Part shown: piece after piece, positions 35,118 through 47,809 of the stretch | How positions within the stretch are numbered: the first letter of the stretch is position 1 | How the letters are laid out: every line of letters starts with the position of its first letter | Origin: Lepeophtheirus salmonis | Taxonomy: Eukaryota; Arthropoda; Copepoda; Siphonostomatoida; Caligidae | Length of the DNA: 64,000 nt | Direction of reading: 5' to 3' | Assembly (NCBI RefSeq): GCF_016086655.4 | Contig: NC_052136.2 | Span: 42,090,492 to 42,154,491 of the forward strand | The notes under the pieces: model-generated | What the model was told of the DNA's origin: nothing | The model's database searches: none | Seen by the model: the letters and a program-made list of their open reading frames with translations, nothing else | Program-made: the position numbers and the translations under genes

Positions 35118-36890
35118 TAGTGTTGTAGTCGACTCGAACAATTATTGAGAGGACAGTTTGTCTCCTTGACTCAAATGGAGAGTCGATTTTCAAACTCGAG
35201 AAAAGTCAAGTCGACTTTAAATTTTGGTTAAGTCGGGTTAATAAATTTTTTCACTAAACCTTATCAAATGATTCGTTATACGTTTGTCCCTATCAATTAC
35301 AATTTAATTTACAACAGAGTATAACAACAAAATATGACGCTTTTGATTGATCTAATTAAAATATAATTTGTCATTTTTGAAACTTAGTAAAAATAAATAC
35401 ATGAGCAGTAGATACAAGTTGTCAAAAGGGTCTTCTTTTGTTGTTGGAAGGAGCTCTGTTAATCTTTAACTTAATGTAGCTCCATAACAAGTATTCCATC
35501 GGATTTAGGTCGGGGGAGCTAGGGAGCCAAATTCCCTATTTAAACCCTGTCGTACCAGTGCTCCTCAAGCCAATCGTAGGGCATTAGTCTAGACCTGGGT
35601 GTTCTTAAAATCCATCACCCTTGTTCTGTCGATCCCAGTCATATTAAGATATCAGCATTGATAATATCCAGATTGTTTTTCACACTAATTATCATAAAAG
35701 GGCGCCTGTGTTTAACCTGTACAAATGTAATAAGCATGATATCTTTTGTTGCTGACTTCACAGCGGTATTTTGGCTACGAACTCAAACATTTATATGTAG
35801 ATATTACAATAAAAAAACACATTATGTAATATGTGAGGAAAATCCAACAATCTGAGACCCTAGATTTTTTTCATACGCCCTTAATTTCAGGGCTCAAATT
35901 TAGTTTACATGGTCTTTTCTAGAGGTGTCATATAATACATTTTCTTTCCATTTTCGAACAAATAAACGTGGTAGTTTTTATGGGGTGTTCGTAAAGACTG
36001 TCATTGTACAAGGCTTTCTCTTTGTCGTATGATGCAATTTCAAGACATATGACGAATATTAGAGTGATTTTGCAAGTTCTACTTCGGCTAGAATACAAAC
36101 TATATTCATTTAATTGTCCTTACTAACTTTTTCTAATTGAACACTACAAATCTCATTGAAAATATCTATAATAATGATAAGGTCAGCTTTAATCAATTAA
36201 AACAGCTAATACAACATTGAAAGAATAAAACAGTAAGTATTGTTAAAGATTATTATGAATTAATAGATGGGCAGTGGTCATGCGTAGCTTCTGATGCTGA
36301 AAGTTGCTGAGAAGTTAAACTTAGAAAAAAGAACCTGACAAGCGATTATAAAATTGCAGGCGCTTTGGTGTCGCCTATATGCTGCCAATAATAATATTTC
36401 CCATGAATGAATATTTATGACAGATGGCCAATTTTACAACAGATATAATTATTTATTCAAAAATAGATTCCTAGTCTTCCCCAAACTTCTTCTTGCATTT
36501 TACAAATTGACCATTCCTACCATCATCCATCACCATCAACCATTTAGTATTTATGAAGTATCTTTGTCTTCTAATTATAGTCTTGTTTTATTCTTATGAA
36601 TACAAATTAGAAATAATCCTCATTTTCTCATGACAATATGGAATATTAATTAATTTATTTTATTGAATGATTTTACTATATTTAAGTCCTTCGTGAAATA
36701 TTCTATTTTTTAGAGAATTACATAATATATTCTTATTTTTAGACTTTGTACCAACTACCTATGCCTTATTATATCCACTAGAAAGAATACTATGTACATA
36801 CCGATTTTCATCAATAGTAGATATTTATTTTTTTATCTAACTTTTTTCTTATCCTAATTTATGGATTCGACTTAAGTCGACACAGCACTA
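35118..36890. mobile_element. Possible hAT-like element defined by two ends
   Basis: The left end TAGTGTTGTAGTCGACTCGA and right end (rc) TAGTGCTGTGTCGACTTAAG are similar. The left subterminal region is packed with GTCGACT and GAGTCGA words (35.13-35.24 kb). Flanking 8-mers do not match, so the two ends may belong to separate elements. A mariner scrap lies inside. No hAT transposase is visible. Confidence 0.35.
35440..35700 (-). pseudogene. mariner transposase C-terminal fragment (NPMEY type)
   Basis: The minus strand contains IWLPSSPDLNPMEYLLWSYI followed by KLKINRAP: the third catalytic Asp motif and start of the C-terminal tail. Upstream, broken frames give weak traces of the region after the second Asp. 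It is closest in wording to the 29.75 kb fragment. Confidence 0.7.
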
Positions 36891-37455
36891 GTAGGAAATA
36901 AAAGATAAAATTGAAATTTTCTCTAACAAACAATGATGATAATTTGAACAAAGAATTTTTTTTTTGGAGAAAGAACTAATAAATAGTTCTAACTTTGACA
37001 TTTATTATCTAATTTAATTATATACATAATTTTTTTGTTTAAACACTTTATTCCTCCCCCCTCTATTTTTAAATACTAATTTTCTAAAGTGAATTTTATA
37101 CTAAATACATACATATATATTTTTTTTAACAACTGAAATTAGAGTATATATAAATATTTATTGTGTACTTAGTTAAAGAAACTTAAATTAAAAATAAAAT
37201 AAAATCTAAAGTCATTATTAAAAAAGTTTTTCTGTTTTTTGATAGAGTGGATTTATAAATGCTATCGTTGGATAGGTTGAAAGAGTGGTTTCTTTGATAA
37301 AATATGAATACTCTTTTCTTAAACTACATGAGGAGAGTTGTAAGTGATATAAACTAAGGCTATGTTACAAAAGAAAGGGAAAAAGAAGGATACCTCTAAG
37401 AATTAGAAGAATACTTTGGAGGAGAATAACAACATAACAACAAACACATGGGCTC
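36891..37455. other. AT-rich intergenic DNA, nothing recognised
   Basis: A/T runs only; no supported feature. Confidence 0.5.
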
Positions 37456-37825
37456 AAAAGTTCCCGGGGTAAAACAAATATCTACGTTTTTTTTCCTTCA
37501 ATTTGTTTTTATTTGCTTTATGAAACGGAGTCCCCATAGCACTTTTCGAGCCATTGCATAGAGAGTGAAAAAGTGAATCAGCAGTTGAGTTTTTTGTGAA
37601 CTCTTGGCCTCTCAATTAGCGGATCTGAATCCCCTAGATTATAGTATTAAGTGAAAGTAGAGTCCCAACCCTGCAGAATCCGGCACCAAAATATTGAGAC
37701 TTTAAATGACTCTGTCAATGAACAAGGGGTGTTCTTGTCAGAGACATATATCAAAAAATTTAAAGCAAATTCTGTCGCCGTCTAGAAGTCGTTATTGTTG
37801 CCAGCAGTGGCCACATTCAAGAAAA
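37456..37825 (+). pseudogene. mariner transposase catalytic C-terminal half
   Basis: In plus orientation and shifting frames: PGVKQI (VKxxxDVY region), TESPHSTFRAI at the position of the second-Asp QQDSAPxH motif (Asp changed to Glu), ADLNPLDYSI (third Asp kept), SQPCRIRHQNIETLNDSV and then KFCRRLEVVIVASSGHIQ. The last block is the typical mariner C-terminus. Many stops. The 84-codon open frame here is partly in another frame. Confidence 0.7.
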
Positions 37826-38401
37826 TTTATCCTTAATACCATTATTATCAACTATATTTGTAAAACGGTTTTGGATATTAAATCATTCAGCAGATCATAT
37901 ATTAATTGGTTAGTTTTAGTCTATAATTTGTTGCACAAACCGGTGATTATCCTTCCTTAGACTTTATGAATAATATTAACAGCTTTGGAAAATACAAAAA
38001 CCACTGTTCATATTACAATCTAAAAAATATACTGCTCTCGTTTTAGGTTATATATTTAAAGCTCTAGATAATATCAAAATTACTTATTATTTACTAGGAA
38101 AGAATCAATCCACAAAATTTTGAAGTTATATCAAAAATCAAACAAAATGTATTAATATAGAACAATCAACGTTAAATGACGTCATCCTATATATTATTAT
38201 GTTTTGATAATATGAAATAATCTATATTTATAAAGCAAAGTTGTTATATTTGTAGGTTTTAATACATAATTTTCTTAAAGGCATTTATGAGGGTAGACAC
38301 TTGATTTAAGAAATAACAATTTATTCGAGCGTGCATGTTCAATTATGTAAAAGAAGCGAGTATTTGATGAATCCTAGATAGTGTAAATCATGTATATTTC
38401 G
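37826..38401. other. AT-rich intergenic DNA, nothing recognised
   Basis: No feature supported. Confidence 0.5.
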
Positions 38402-38750
38402 TAAATGACCCGTTTTTTTTGGAGTTGGTAATGAAAGAATGAATTTACTTATCCTGCTGTCATTATTATTTAACTTCCTTTCCTATTACATTCAATTATA
38501 TTTAAACCCCGATAGAACATAAAAGACAAAGAGTAACCTTGAGGATTTAGAGTGGAGTTATAAGTATTGTTGGACTCAAAGTAGAATTGAGGATTGATAT
38601 CGGAGTAATTCTAGAAAATGACCATGTTTTTCTCTTGTTACAGCTGATTGTACTGATCTAATGTAACGTCATGACAGATATGCATTCTTCAAATTGTCAG
38701 AGGTTACCATTTTGATTTTCAGTTTCTTTTTTTTTTTTAAACAAGTAAAA
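38402..38750 (-). mobile_element. hAT-like element, family 1, copy G
   Basis: Minus orientation. It has the family landmarks in reverse: CCCGTTTTTTTTGGAGTTGG, TCATTATTATTTAACTTCC, AAGAGTAACCTTGAGGATTT, TTGGACTCAAAGTAGAATTG, AGGATTGATATCGGAGTAAT and CATTCTTCAAATTGTCAGAG. Terminal TAGTGATG words are not preserved. Confidence 0.7.
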
Positions 38751-38929
38751 AATTATAAATAATTTTCATCATTATGCATTATCATTAAGTGTACATTTAA
38801 TCTTATAAATCTTCTTCTTGAGGATCTACGAGAGAAAAAAGATAAAGATTACAGTATTTCTATTTCTTCACGCCTCTTGAGAACACCTCATTATATAATT
38901 ACTACGGCACACCATAGTTTGACTGTATT

Positions 38930-39240
38930 CACATTTTTCCTTTATATGGTTTTTTTTTAACTCCTGAGTTCTGAATTTCTTTTCTTTCTACATTCAATCA
39001 CATTTAAAACCTGATTAAATATTCGTGTGTTCTCATAATAGACGAAGAGTAACTCTGAGGATCTGATGGGAGGTTATAAATGTAAGTCTGTGTTGGACTC
39101 AGAGTTGAATTGAGGATCCACATCTGAGTAATTTTTGTCAATGTCCTTTCTGGATGCGAAGTTGAATTTATGCTTATTCCTTCCTTTAATAACTTTGTTA
39201 TTTTTTTATATTAGAGCAAAGTTTTGGCGGTCACTAACGT
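38930..39240 (-). mobile_element. hAT-like element, family 1, copy H
   Basis: A second minus-oriented copy 180 bp from copy G. Landmarks are TTCTACATTCAATCACATTT, GAAGAGTAACTCTGAGGATC, GTTGGACTCAGAGTTGAATT and ATCCACATCTGAGTAATTTT. Ends are eroded. Confidence 0.7.
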
Positions 39241-39756
39241 CTAATAATTCCTACAACTTGTAATAAATAAAAGTTAATTACTCATTCCTTTGTGTTTTAA
39301 GTGATTCAAATATAATTTTTTGAAAAATACAAAAAATAGAAAGCCCCCCCACAAAACCCCTCATTTCAAAGACCTACATTATTCATGTTATTTCTTATAG
39401 ATAATTATGTATCTTTTCACTAAAAGCCGAAGAAACGAGAAGCCATTATCGTAAATAAAACATATATTTTTTGTACATTATCTTATTTATTATCCTCCCT
39501 TGCTTCAAAGTGTTTGTTGGAGAAGAGAGAATGAATTAGAAAGGGAGATATTTCACCATATTTTCTGCAATTTTTATCATCATATTTTTCTCCAACAGGC
39601 CTCAAAAGAGAGTATTTTCAATTGTCAAACCGATAATTATTTTCAGTACCTTTCAGTAGCTGAGAAATACCAGGCTTAACAAAGAAAATACAGTGTTTCT
39701 TTTTCTTTCAAAATTATTTTGTTTTTCACTTATAATTATTATTTCTTGTTTTTTTT

Positions 39757-39860
39757 TTGCTTTATGAAGCTGAGTCCCCATAACACTTTTCAAACCTTTA
39801 CTAAGGTTAAACGGCATTATTTCCAATCCATAATCAATGTAATACCAAAATTGCTTTGAT
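39757..39860 (+). pseudogene. Small mariner transposase scrap
   Basis: GCTTTATGAAGCTGAGTCCC and CATAACACTTTTCAAACC repeat nearly exactly a part of the 37.46-37.83 kb mariner fragment (there FYETESPHSTFRA). Only this short region around the second catalytic Asp is recognisable. Confidence 0.4.
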
Positions 39861-42249
39861 CCATTGTTTTGAAATAACAAAAGTAGCGTTGAACTTAGCA
39901 CAATAACTCACAAGCCAAAGAACAGACTGTCATGAAATTTTGCCACCTGTCTTTTAGAGGTTGATACCAACTGATAATCAGGGGAATTAAAAAAATACCG
40001 CCATCTTTGTGTGAAGGTCCCTACTTTTCATACTAGGTGTTTTAAATATAGGGACAGGAATTAACTCACCTTCACAATTGAATTATTCATTATTGAATAG
40101 AACTTATAGGATTTTTCATGCACAAAAATAATTTTCCATTATTTTTAACCAACTTAGATTATTTGTTATTTTTATAAGAGTTGATGAAGAGTGATTAATG
40201 ATATCTCCATGAGATCATATAGAACATGTTGTTTTATTTCAAGGTTTTTGTGTCAGATTCAACGCGCTCTCAAGGTTTAATTCCAGATTTTTGTCGAATT
40301 AATTTGGGACCACTATATCCTTAGCGACAATATAACCTCCATTTTCCTAAATAAAATAAGTTTTATTATTCCGAAAAAGCGTTATTTTTGTTTCATAATC
40401 ATAGTAGACATTTAAAATTAAGGTTTTAAATGTCATATTATATAAGTGACGTCTTCCATTGCTCATAAACTGAATAAACTGACTTTTGTATTTTAATTAT
40501 TCGTATTTTTTATATTAACTCTTATATTAACTTTCTTTCAGGCATTTCAGAGGATAAAAAAATTCATTAATTAATTTTTAAAAATGTTTAATTTTATAAC
40601 ATTAGATAATTAGTTGATTAAGAGATTATGTCATTGCAATTTTGTAAAAGTCTAATAAATATCAGATTTGCAACATAAAACCGTTTATAATTAGCCAATT
40701 TTGACAAAATTTATTAATTTTAAACTCTTTTATGACATTGGATATGATAGCACCAATTTCATTTCCTTAACATCTTAAGATCTTTAGAGTTTTGTGTGAT
40801 CAAACAATTTTGCTAATTACAATTTATGTAAATGAATTGTTGATTTTGTTGAATAAAAATTGTAACATTTAACTGATTTTTTTACTATCTAATGCAAACT
40901 CAAGAGCTTAATCGTATTTAGTTTAATTTTATAAAATATTATGTCAAACCATTTTCATATGAATATTTTTTTCGACGGCATACGCACGTTCACGTCACTA
41001 TTCCGCCCCATTAGAGCAACTAACTATATTTTAAACAAATTTTTAAAATCTCAGCTCTACAATGAAACAACGCCCAGTCCGTTACTACCTCTACAGCCGG
41101 AATACCACGCATGAAGAAAAAAATATGCTGTTGCACTCTGTATGAATAGTGGATGCAGAATATTAATTTAGTGTTTGTATAAACAATATAAAAATATACA
41201 GTGTTACCTAGCTAACACCAATAGCTCTCCACTTTTCTTCGTCTGATCTTTTCTGTTACTTTCAAAATTGTGTTTTTATTTTGTATACATTCATCCCATT
41301 TGAGAAAATAATATTTAAATGTTAAAAAACCACAAAATAATTTAAGGTTTTGTTTGAAAAGGAATAATGCCTTGGGTTTATATCTGTTTTTACAACAGTG
41401 GTTTATATTTTATTTAATCTACATTTTATTAATTATTTTCCTCAATTACAATATGAACGTCTTTTACCAGTTCTTAGGATTTAGGAGAGGGTCGGATTTA
41501 GTGACCTCTATATTCCATATGTACATAGTATGTAAATGAAATTTCAGATTAAAAAAATAAATCAATAATCATAAATTTGATGTATAATAAAGAGTATGCA
41601 GTATTATTGGTATTTCCTATGTGAATATGAAAATCATTGAATAATAGTTCCTTTTCTTGTTTGAAGCATCCAAAGTACACGTAGAACATTGCTCAAATCA
41701 TAAGACTGCCTTTGTGGTATACTGCTACAAGGGATAACACATTTTAAGATTCTCGAGCATTCTTACATATTTTTATTTCTCTTTCTAAAAGGAATATCAA
41801 AAAGATACAAATTTATAAAAACATGGTTACGGCACCAGGAGGACCACCACGTTCCAGAGCAACTATTATTATTAGTAGAAGTAGTATAAAAAAAGCATAT
41901 AGAGTAATAATAACTTATTTGCAAGAATAAAAGACACTATGTATATTTATTCTGAATTCTAATGTTTTAATATTATAAAAGAATAGAAAAAATCGTGAAT
42001 GGAATAGATAATGAGACACTCCCCCCTTACCACTAGAACGACCAACATTACTACCACCAAAGAGATACTGCTCTTCCTCTCGTAAATTTAGGAAAAGAGA
42101 GAAGGAAAAATAACCTGGAGAAACCAACAGTAACTCCCCCTCCCCCTAAAAAAATATATTAATGAAAAGAAAGAAAAGCTAACAGCCTTATTTGTATATT
42201 ACTGCTACATACAAATCCCTCTTCTGTTTTCGATGTAGATAGTAGGTAT
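39861..42249. other. Intergenic, nothing recognised
   Basis: About 2.4 kb of AT-rich DNA. Slightly G+C-richer spots at 40.98-41.11 kb and 41.83-42.07 kb have no reading frame I can assign. Confidence 0.45.
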
Positions 42250-43225
42250 TAGTGATGTAACAGATCCTAAATTTGTGGTTCCGGCTTCAATGAAGTCCAA
42301 TTATAACAGGTGTTATGAGCTTTCTTTTCTTTGTTGAGGGACCCAATATTTTTTTTCAAACTTTCCAACTGACAGCTCATTTTCTCCAACTCTATTATCA
42401 GGTGACTTCAGCAAAACAAATAGACATGTTCCTTATTATTTCAGATACAACAATAAAAGGCCTTTCCTTATAAATTATTTTGCTTATTTTTAATTTAATG
42501 ACGTTTTAATAAAAAAATGTTGTTTTATTATATATTTTTTTAATCATTTTTTGAGAAGTTCAATGGTTGTTAGTGTCCCCATATATATGTAAAAAAATCA
42601 ACTGAAATACCCTTTTTTCTTACTTTATGGGGTGCTCTTTCCCATTGGGACGGACCCTGGTTCCCAAGGTTTCCAGTTCTCCACAATTCATCATCTTAAT
42701 TTTAGCAGATTAGACTGACGGTTTAGTTCTTTCTGACTACATATTCATCAAAATAGTTAGTGATGTTAATCAGGAGCATTTTGGGAGTATAAAAAAGAAA
42801 CCAAAAATCAATTTAGTAACCATGAAAGTTTGAAGAATGACTTGGAGGAGAGTATCTTGGCTTTCATAAAGTTACATTAGATCAGCTACAAGCAAAAAGA
42901 GGGGGAGAAATAAATAACAAAAGTTAAAGGCTAGAATAACTCAGATGTGTACCCTACATTCTGAGTTCACGAAGGACCAACAAGTATAACTTCACAACAC
43001 ATCTGCATGGTTACTCTACGTCTTTTATGAGCACACGCAAATGTTAAATCGACTTTTTTTTAATATTATGATATAATGTATGAAGTAGAAAAGGAAATTC
43101 ACTCCTCAAGAATTAAATTATACTGGACACAGCTTAGGAAAATTAAATTCACCCTTCTGATTACCAATAAAAAAACCCAAAAAAAAACAGGGTGAACTAA
43201 AATATAAACCCGATTTTCATCACTG
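42250..43225 (+). mobile_element. hAT-like element, family 1, copy B (long form)
   Basis: Begins TAGTGATGTAACAGATCC and ends with rc CAGTGATGAAAATCGGG, giving about 976 bp. Its 5' 35 bp match the reversed end at 54.37 kb (GATCCTTAAATTTAGGTTTC versus GATCCTAAATTTGTGGTTCC). The 3' half carries the standard core (CAATTTAGTAACC, CATTCTGAGTTCACGAAGGA, TATGAGCACACGCAAATG). This copy suggests that shorter copies are deletion derivatives. Non-coding. Confidence 0.65.
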
Positions 43226-43699
43226 AAAATAGTATCCATATAATACTAGGACACAAAGGAAGATTAGACCTGCTTATTATTGTTATAGATTGTGTACACA
43301 AGACGTCAAAAAGTTTTTTTCATTAGTACAGGCATATATTAAAAACATCAATATCTGCAAGATAGTAAGTATGTATTAAGTTGACATAAAAAAAAAAAAG
43401 TATACAAACTAATATGAAACGTAAGGTGACGTCACCATCTTTGAATATGTAAACAAACTATTAAGAAGTAACCAATGAGCATACCCCATTCAGAAGTTAT
43501 CCATTTTTCTTTCATTTGTAGCAGGTAAACTTTATTTATTGCGTAGAGATCCTAACAACCACTGTTCGAACCATGGGTATTTAAGTTGGTACTCTCTTGT
43601 CTGAAAGAAGGAGACCGTGGCATCTGCGAGGAGTTGAATGGCGGGGTTGTACATCCCGACCCCAATTAAAGAAATTTTGCATTTTACTAGATCTGTTCA

Positions 43700-44020
43700 T
43701 CGTCATTCGGGCAAATTATATTTGAAATTTAATTTTCAATTTTTTTTCCCCCAAAATATTTAACTTTTTGTCAATATCTACGGATTTTCAAAAAAAAATT
43801 AATATCTTTAAATTGATGAGAACAATAGATTTTTGATTTTTTTCCGAAAAAATTTAATATTTGAATTTTTTTTAATAATTATAGATTTTAGAAGTTATTT
43901 TCCAAAAGATTTTAATTCTTGAATTTTTCCAAAAAATATTCGAAAACCAAGCCTTCCTCTTTCCCCTCCTAAAAAGTATATAATCCTGCAAACGCACCTG
44001 GGAGTGCATACTTAAGAAGA
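43700..44020 (+). repeat. AT-rich dispersed repeat with internal minisatellite, family 3, copy 2
   Basis: Border word CATTCGGGCAAATTATATTT, then imperfect units with TCAATATCTACGGATTTTC, AAAATTTAATATTTGAATTT and ATTATAGATTTTAGAAG. It closes with CTTTCCCCTCCTAAAAAG and CCTGCAAACGCACCTGG. The closing sequence, reversed, resembles the CAGGGGTGTTTGCA start of the 55.02 kb element, which links the two. Confidence 0.55.
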
Positions 44021-47000
44021 ATAATGACATTTATTATTTTTGGTTGATTAGTACGAATTCACGGTTCACGAACCAGTTATTTTACTTATTTGAAAAGCAA
44101 TTCGTGAATTGTCCACATTTTCCGGTAGAATAGGTTCTAACTCACGATCCATGACATTACTAGTAGGGGTGTAGAAATGTTGGTCATATTGTAAAACAGT
44201 CAGTATGCATATAATTTTTACATTTACATATATAAAGAGCCAAATCAACTGAATATTTTACGAAGCTTTTAATAATAAAGGTTAAATCAAGACATTTCTT
44301 TGGGGGAAGGAAGGAAATCCTATACTTTTTAACGATTTTCTAAAAAAAAAAAAATGATTATGGATAACCAAAAATATGATTTATGATTTGGACAAAAAAG
44401 TGTGTTTGAAATATAAAAATTGTTTCTTACCTAAGAAATACTTATTTTCATGGATAATTAAAATCAATTACATAGGAATTAATTTTATCCCATAAAGGTT
44501 TTGAATACTGTTGAGGTTTGCTTTATCTGAGTTTGTTATAAATATTGTTGTGCTAAACTCGATTGGTCCCGTAAATAAATTCAGCAAGTATCAATCTCAA
44601 TTAATATTTCAGTTTATACTTGTTGTCCTTATCTTTTTCACCTATATGAACCAATTTCAGAATGCTAATGAATTCATTTGACATGAAAAAAAATTTTTTT
44701 TTTTTCATTTTTAAATAGTGGTGCCTTTTATAAAATAGATAAATCCCCACAACTCTAGTTTACCACAATTGGTTTCATCGATGAATTATCGACGACATCA
44801 ATTGTGTATCTAAAATTTGAAAATCGGCAGAAGATGTGATATACAGAAAAAAGTGTTTCTTATCTTTAAAACACAGTATAAATTGGAGGAGGATAAAATT
44901 GGTCATCAAGTGAGACAGCACAAAATCCAGAGTGAGGGCAAAAAAAAAATCCAGACATGAAAACAAATATATTTTAGTACAAATCAGGCCAAAAGAATCA
45001 CATATGACCAAACTGAAAATAAAATCCAATTCCCTTAGTAGAGTAAAAGAAGAAGCTACTACACTACATTTCACAGGTGCTCACAAGATGCATTATATGA
45101 AATTGTAAATGATTGAAAAGGAAAAGCTAATACAGGAAGGATGTGATTGACCAAAGAGGGGGAATTGATTCATAAGTTGAACACAAAGAGAGCAGGACTA
45201 AATAGAAAATCATGAAACAACTACTTACAGCACTTATCCGAATTCCCCTTTTTCAATAAGAACAAATAAAATAATAGTGCTTGACCGGTTTTTCGAAAAA
45301 AGAATAAAATATTTGCTGGTTTTTTATACTCTGCTTAATCACCACGCTGTGTGCTTTTTGTCAGTTATTCTAATCATTTAGGATTAAAGAGTCTCCCAAG
45401 AAGGAGTGAAGTATATTTTTTGTCTACTAAAAAGCACGTGTTTTATTTTCTCCTAAGTTCAACTAGAAGAATTGTTGATCACCTTACTCAAAAAAAATGA
45501 ACTTAAGTTATCTTTATCTACATCTAATAAATTACTTGTTTTTACCACAAAAGTGAGATAATAATATCCACTAATAAATCAATCAAAAAATTATAATGAT
45601 CTGTTGCACAGAAACAATCGAGGGTTGAGTAACAAATTATCGTTACTCAAAAACTACAAATATTGGGCTTATTGCCTAAATTTCACCATTCTAGAAGTCC
45701 TATATTTAATTTTCATATCTACAAACAAAGAAATTCTGACTGTCGAAATGAACTTCCCTGATCAACTTAATTGTAAAAAATATATCATATTATTCCATTG
45801 CGTGAAGTAAATATTTTAGCTAAAACGATTTGCCACTCACTCTGTTCAATGTATAATATTCTAAATTAAATTCAAATTAGAAAACTGCGTTATTTCGACG
45901 ACCTGGTCCGTTAAATATTAAATGTTTTCCTAGTGAGAAATAAATAATAATTTTGTTTTCTTCATCTATCTTTATAAAGAGAAGAAATATCTTTCTAAAA
46001 CATTCCCCCAGCCACGTTTAATATTTAAAAAAAACAAAAAAACTTTCTATTGTTGAAAATTTTTTGTTTATCAAATATTTATATTTCCTTATATGTACAT
46101 ATATAAGAGCCCCTTTCAGAGCTATGAATATGTTGAATTTTTACTTATTCATATGTCTGTATGTGCATTTGTAATATACATATATTTATTCAAATACCGA
46201 AGACCAAAGAAGGGGCAAACGAGTTCATTGTACTTTTCTTTTAGTTTTTTTTAAAGAGAAAAACTATAAATAAGGGTTTTAAACAAACAAGTTTTTTAAT
46301 TATTTTTTTTTTCTTCGATAAATGACAAAAATAAAGTATATTTACTATAAATTGCAATTCTGTAGTTATTTTTCTTAAATTTTATACATACATAGAAGAA
46401 AGAACAAAAAATAGATAATTGGTGTATAAAATGTCGATTGCAGTATAACTAGAGTATTACTTTTTTTAGTGCTGGTTTCATTTTATGGCAATAAAACGAC
46501 TAATTGAGCGTTGAACTCGTAACAAAGTTTGAAAATATAAATAAAATAATCAAATAAAAGTAATCAATTTTTATTTGCATATATAAAATCCGAAAATTTT
46601 GACATTAAGATAAAAATTGTCCCTAAAGTAACGTCAATATCCTATGATCTTGCGATAAATCCCAAGAGTGGCGTCTCTGGGTATAACTTTATCTGACCCA
46701 TTGGGGAAAAAGTATATTTATAGAAGGCGAAGCCAAAATATGTTACATATATGATATTAGCAAGGATATTGTAGTCTCCGGGAATTAATATAATCCTACC
46801 TGGTCTGGTAACAATTAAGTAACAAAAATTTAGTCAATTGAAAACCTTCTAAGAAATTAACAAATATAAAATTAGTGAAAAAATCAAGAAAAATTGTATT
46901 TTTAATTTAAATATGTTCTGTTTTTCCATTGTGTTATTTTAACACTTTTAAATATATATACATACATATATTAAATTATATGAAATGGTGATAAACTCGA

Positions 47001-47639
47001 TGCATGGGAAAAGTAAATAAATTAGAATGATGGCTATGAATAGCCCAATATTCTAAGACCGTCGTCCCTTGGATTTCCTTCCTTTTGTGTTGTGAAAAAA
47101 AAAGAAGAAAAAAGAGGGAGTTCTTCTTATTTACATTGTACTTACAGTAGCAATACCTATCATAAATTTTCTCAAACCTCTTCTTGTGTACTTTTTTCTG
47201 AGGTAACTACTCTCTTTATAAATTTCTTATTTATTTTTATGGATCCGAAAATGTTGCTATTACTCTAATAGTATAGTCCCTGGTGTTATTATTATTTAGT
47301 AAGTACTACTTGTAGTACTAGAGCGTAAATAGTTAATACACATATAAGAAAAAATCATAGAGGACACACGCTGACTCATTGTCTGCCCTCCTTTAAGTCA
47401 AGTTCATTTCCTTACTTAAAAAAAGGCATAACATCCTTCATATCCTTTTGAATAAATATAATCTACTTTGTTTTGTAAACCTATACAGTCATAAACAAAA
47501 AAATACAAGAATGGTGAAGTTAAGACGCAGCTAACCCAAAGGATATAATTTGAGGTCGCATGTGTTTGAATTTTACTGCTTCTATAACACCACGGCAATA
47601 GCATTTTTGCTCGCAGACTGAAACCCACTTTTATTAGTG
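44021..47639. other. AT-rich intergenic DNA, nothing recognised
   Basis: About 3.6 kb. The 99-codon minus frame at 44775-45074 is a hydrophobic Phe/Leu/Ile reading of A-rich DNA without family features. A TTCACGGTTCACGAACC word near 44.06 kb is the only oddity. Confidence 0.45.
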
Positions 47640-47740
47640 TTAGTTAAGTCTTAAAACACGAATATGACCGTTAAAACTTTCAACCTCAAAAGATTTGACA
47701 TTTGTGGAGTTTTTTGTACGTACTTTGACATTCAACATGA
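47640..47740 (-). pseudogene. Retroelement C-terminal scrap (VESFNGH type)
   Basis: Minus-strand codons VKSFEVESFNGHIRVLRLN end in TAA just beyond the decayed gag. The same peptide (VKVESFNGHVRVLQLK, stop) occurs on the plus strand at 50.35-50.40 kb beyond the pol fragment. The shared end implies that both halves derive from the same element type, each with an internal deletion. Function unknown. Confidence 0.45.
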
Positions 47741-47809
47741 TAGTGAGTGCCTTTTGCCTTTAATTCCCCACAGAATTTGACCTAATATGATAAGTTTTCA
47801 CTTTCTTCG

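Noticed and set aside
43555..43680. tRNA gene suggested by GTTCGAACC
   Set aside because: No box A at the right distance and no cloverleaf pairing visible.
44775..45074. 99-codon hydrophobic minus-strand frame as a membrane protein
   Set aside because: Phe/Leu/Ile richness follows from reading A-rich plus-strand DNA backwards; no signal, topology or context supports a gene.
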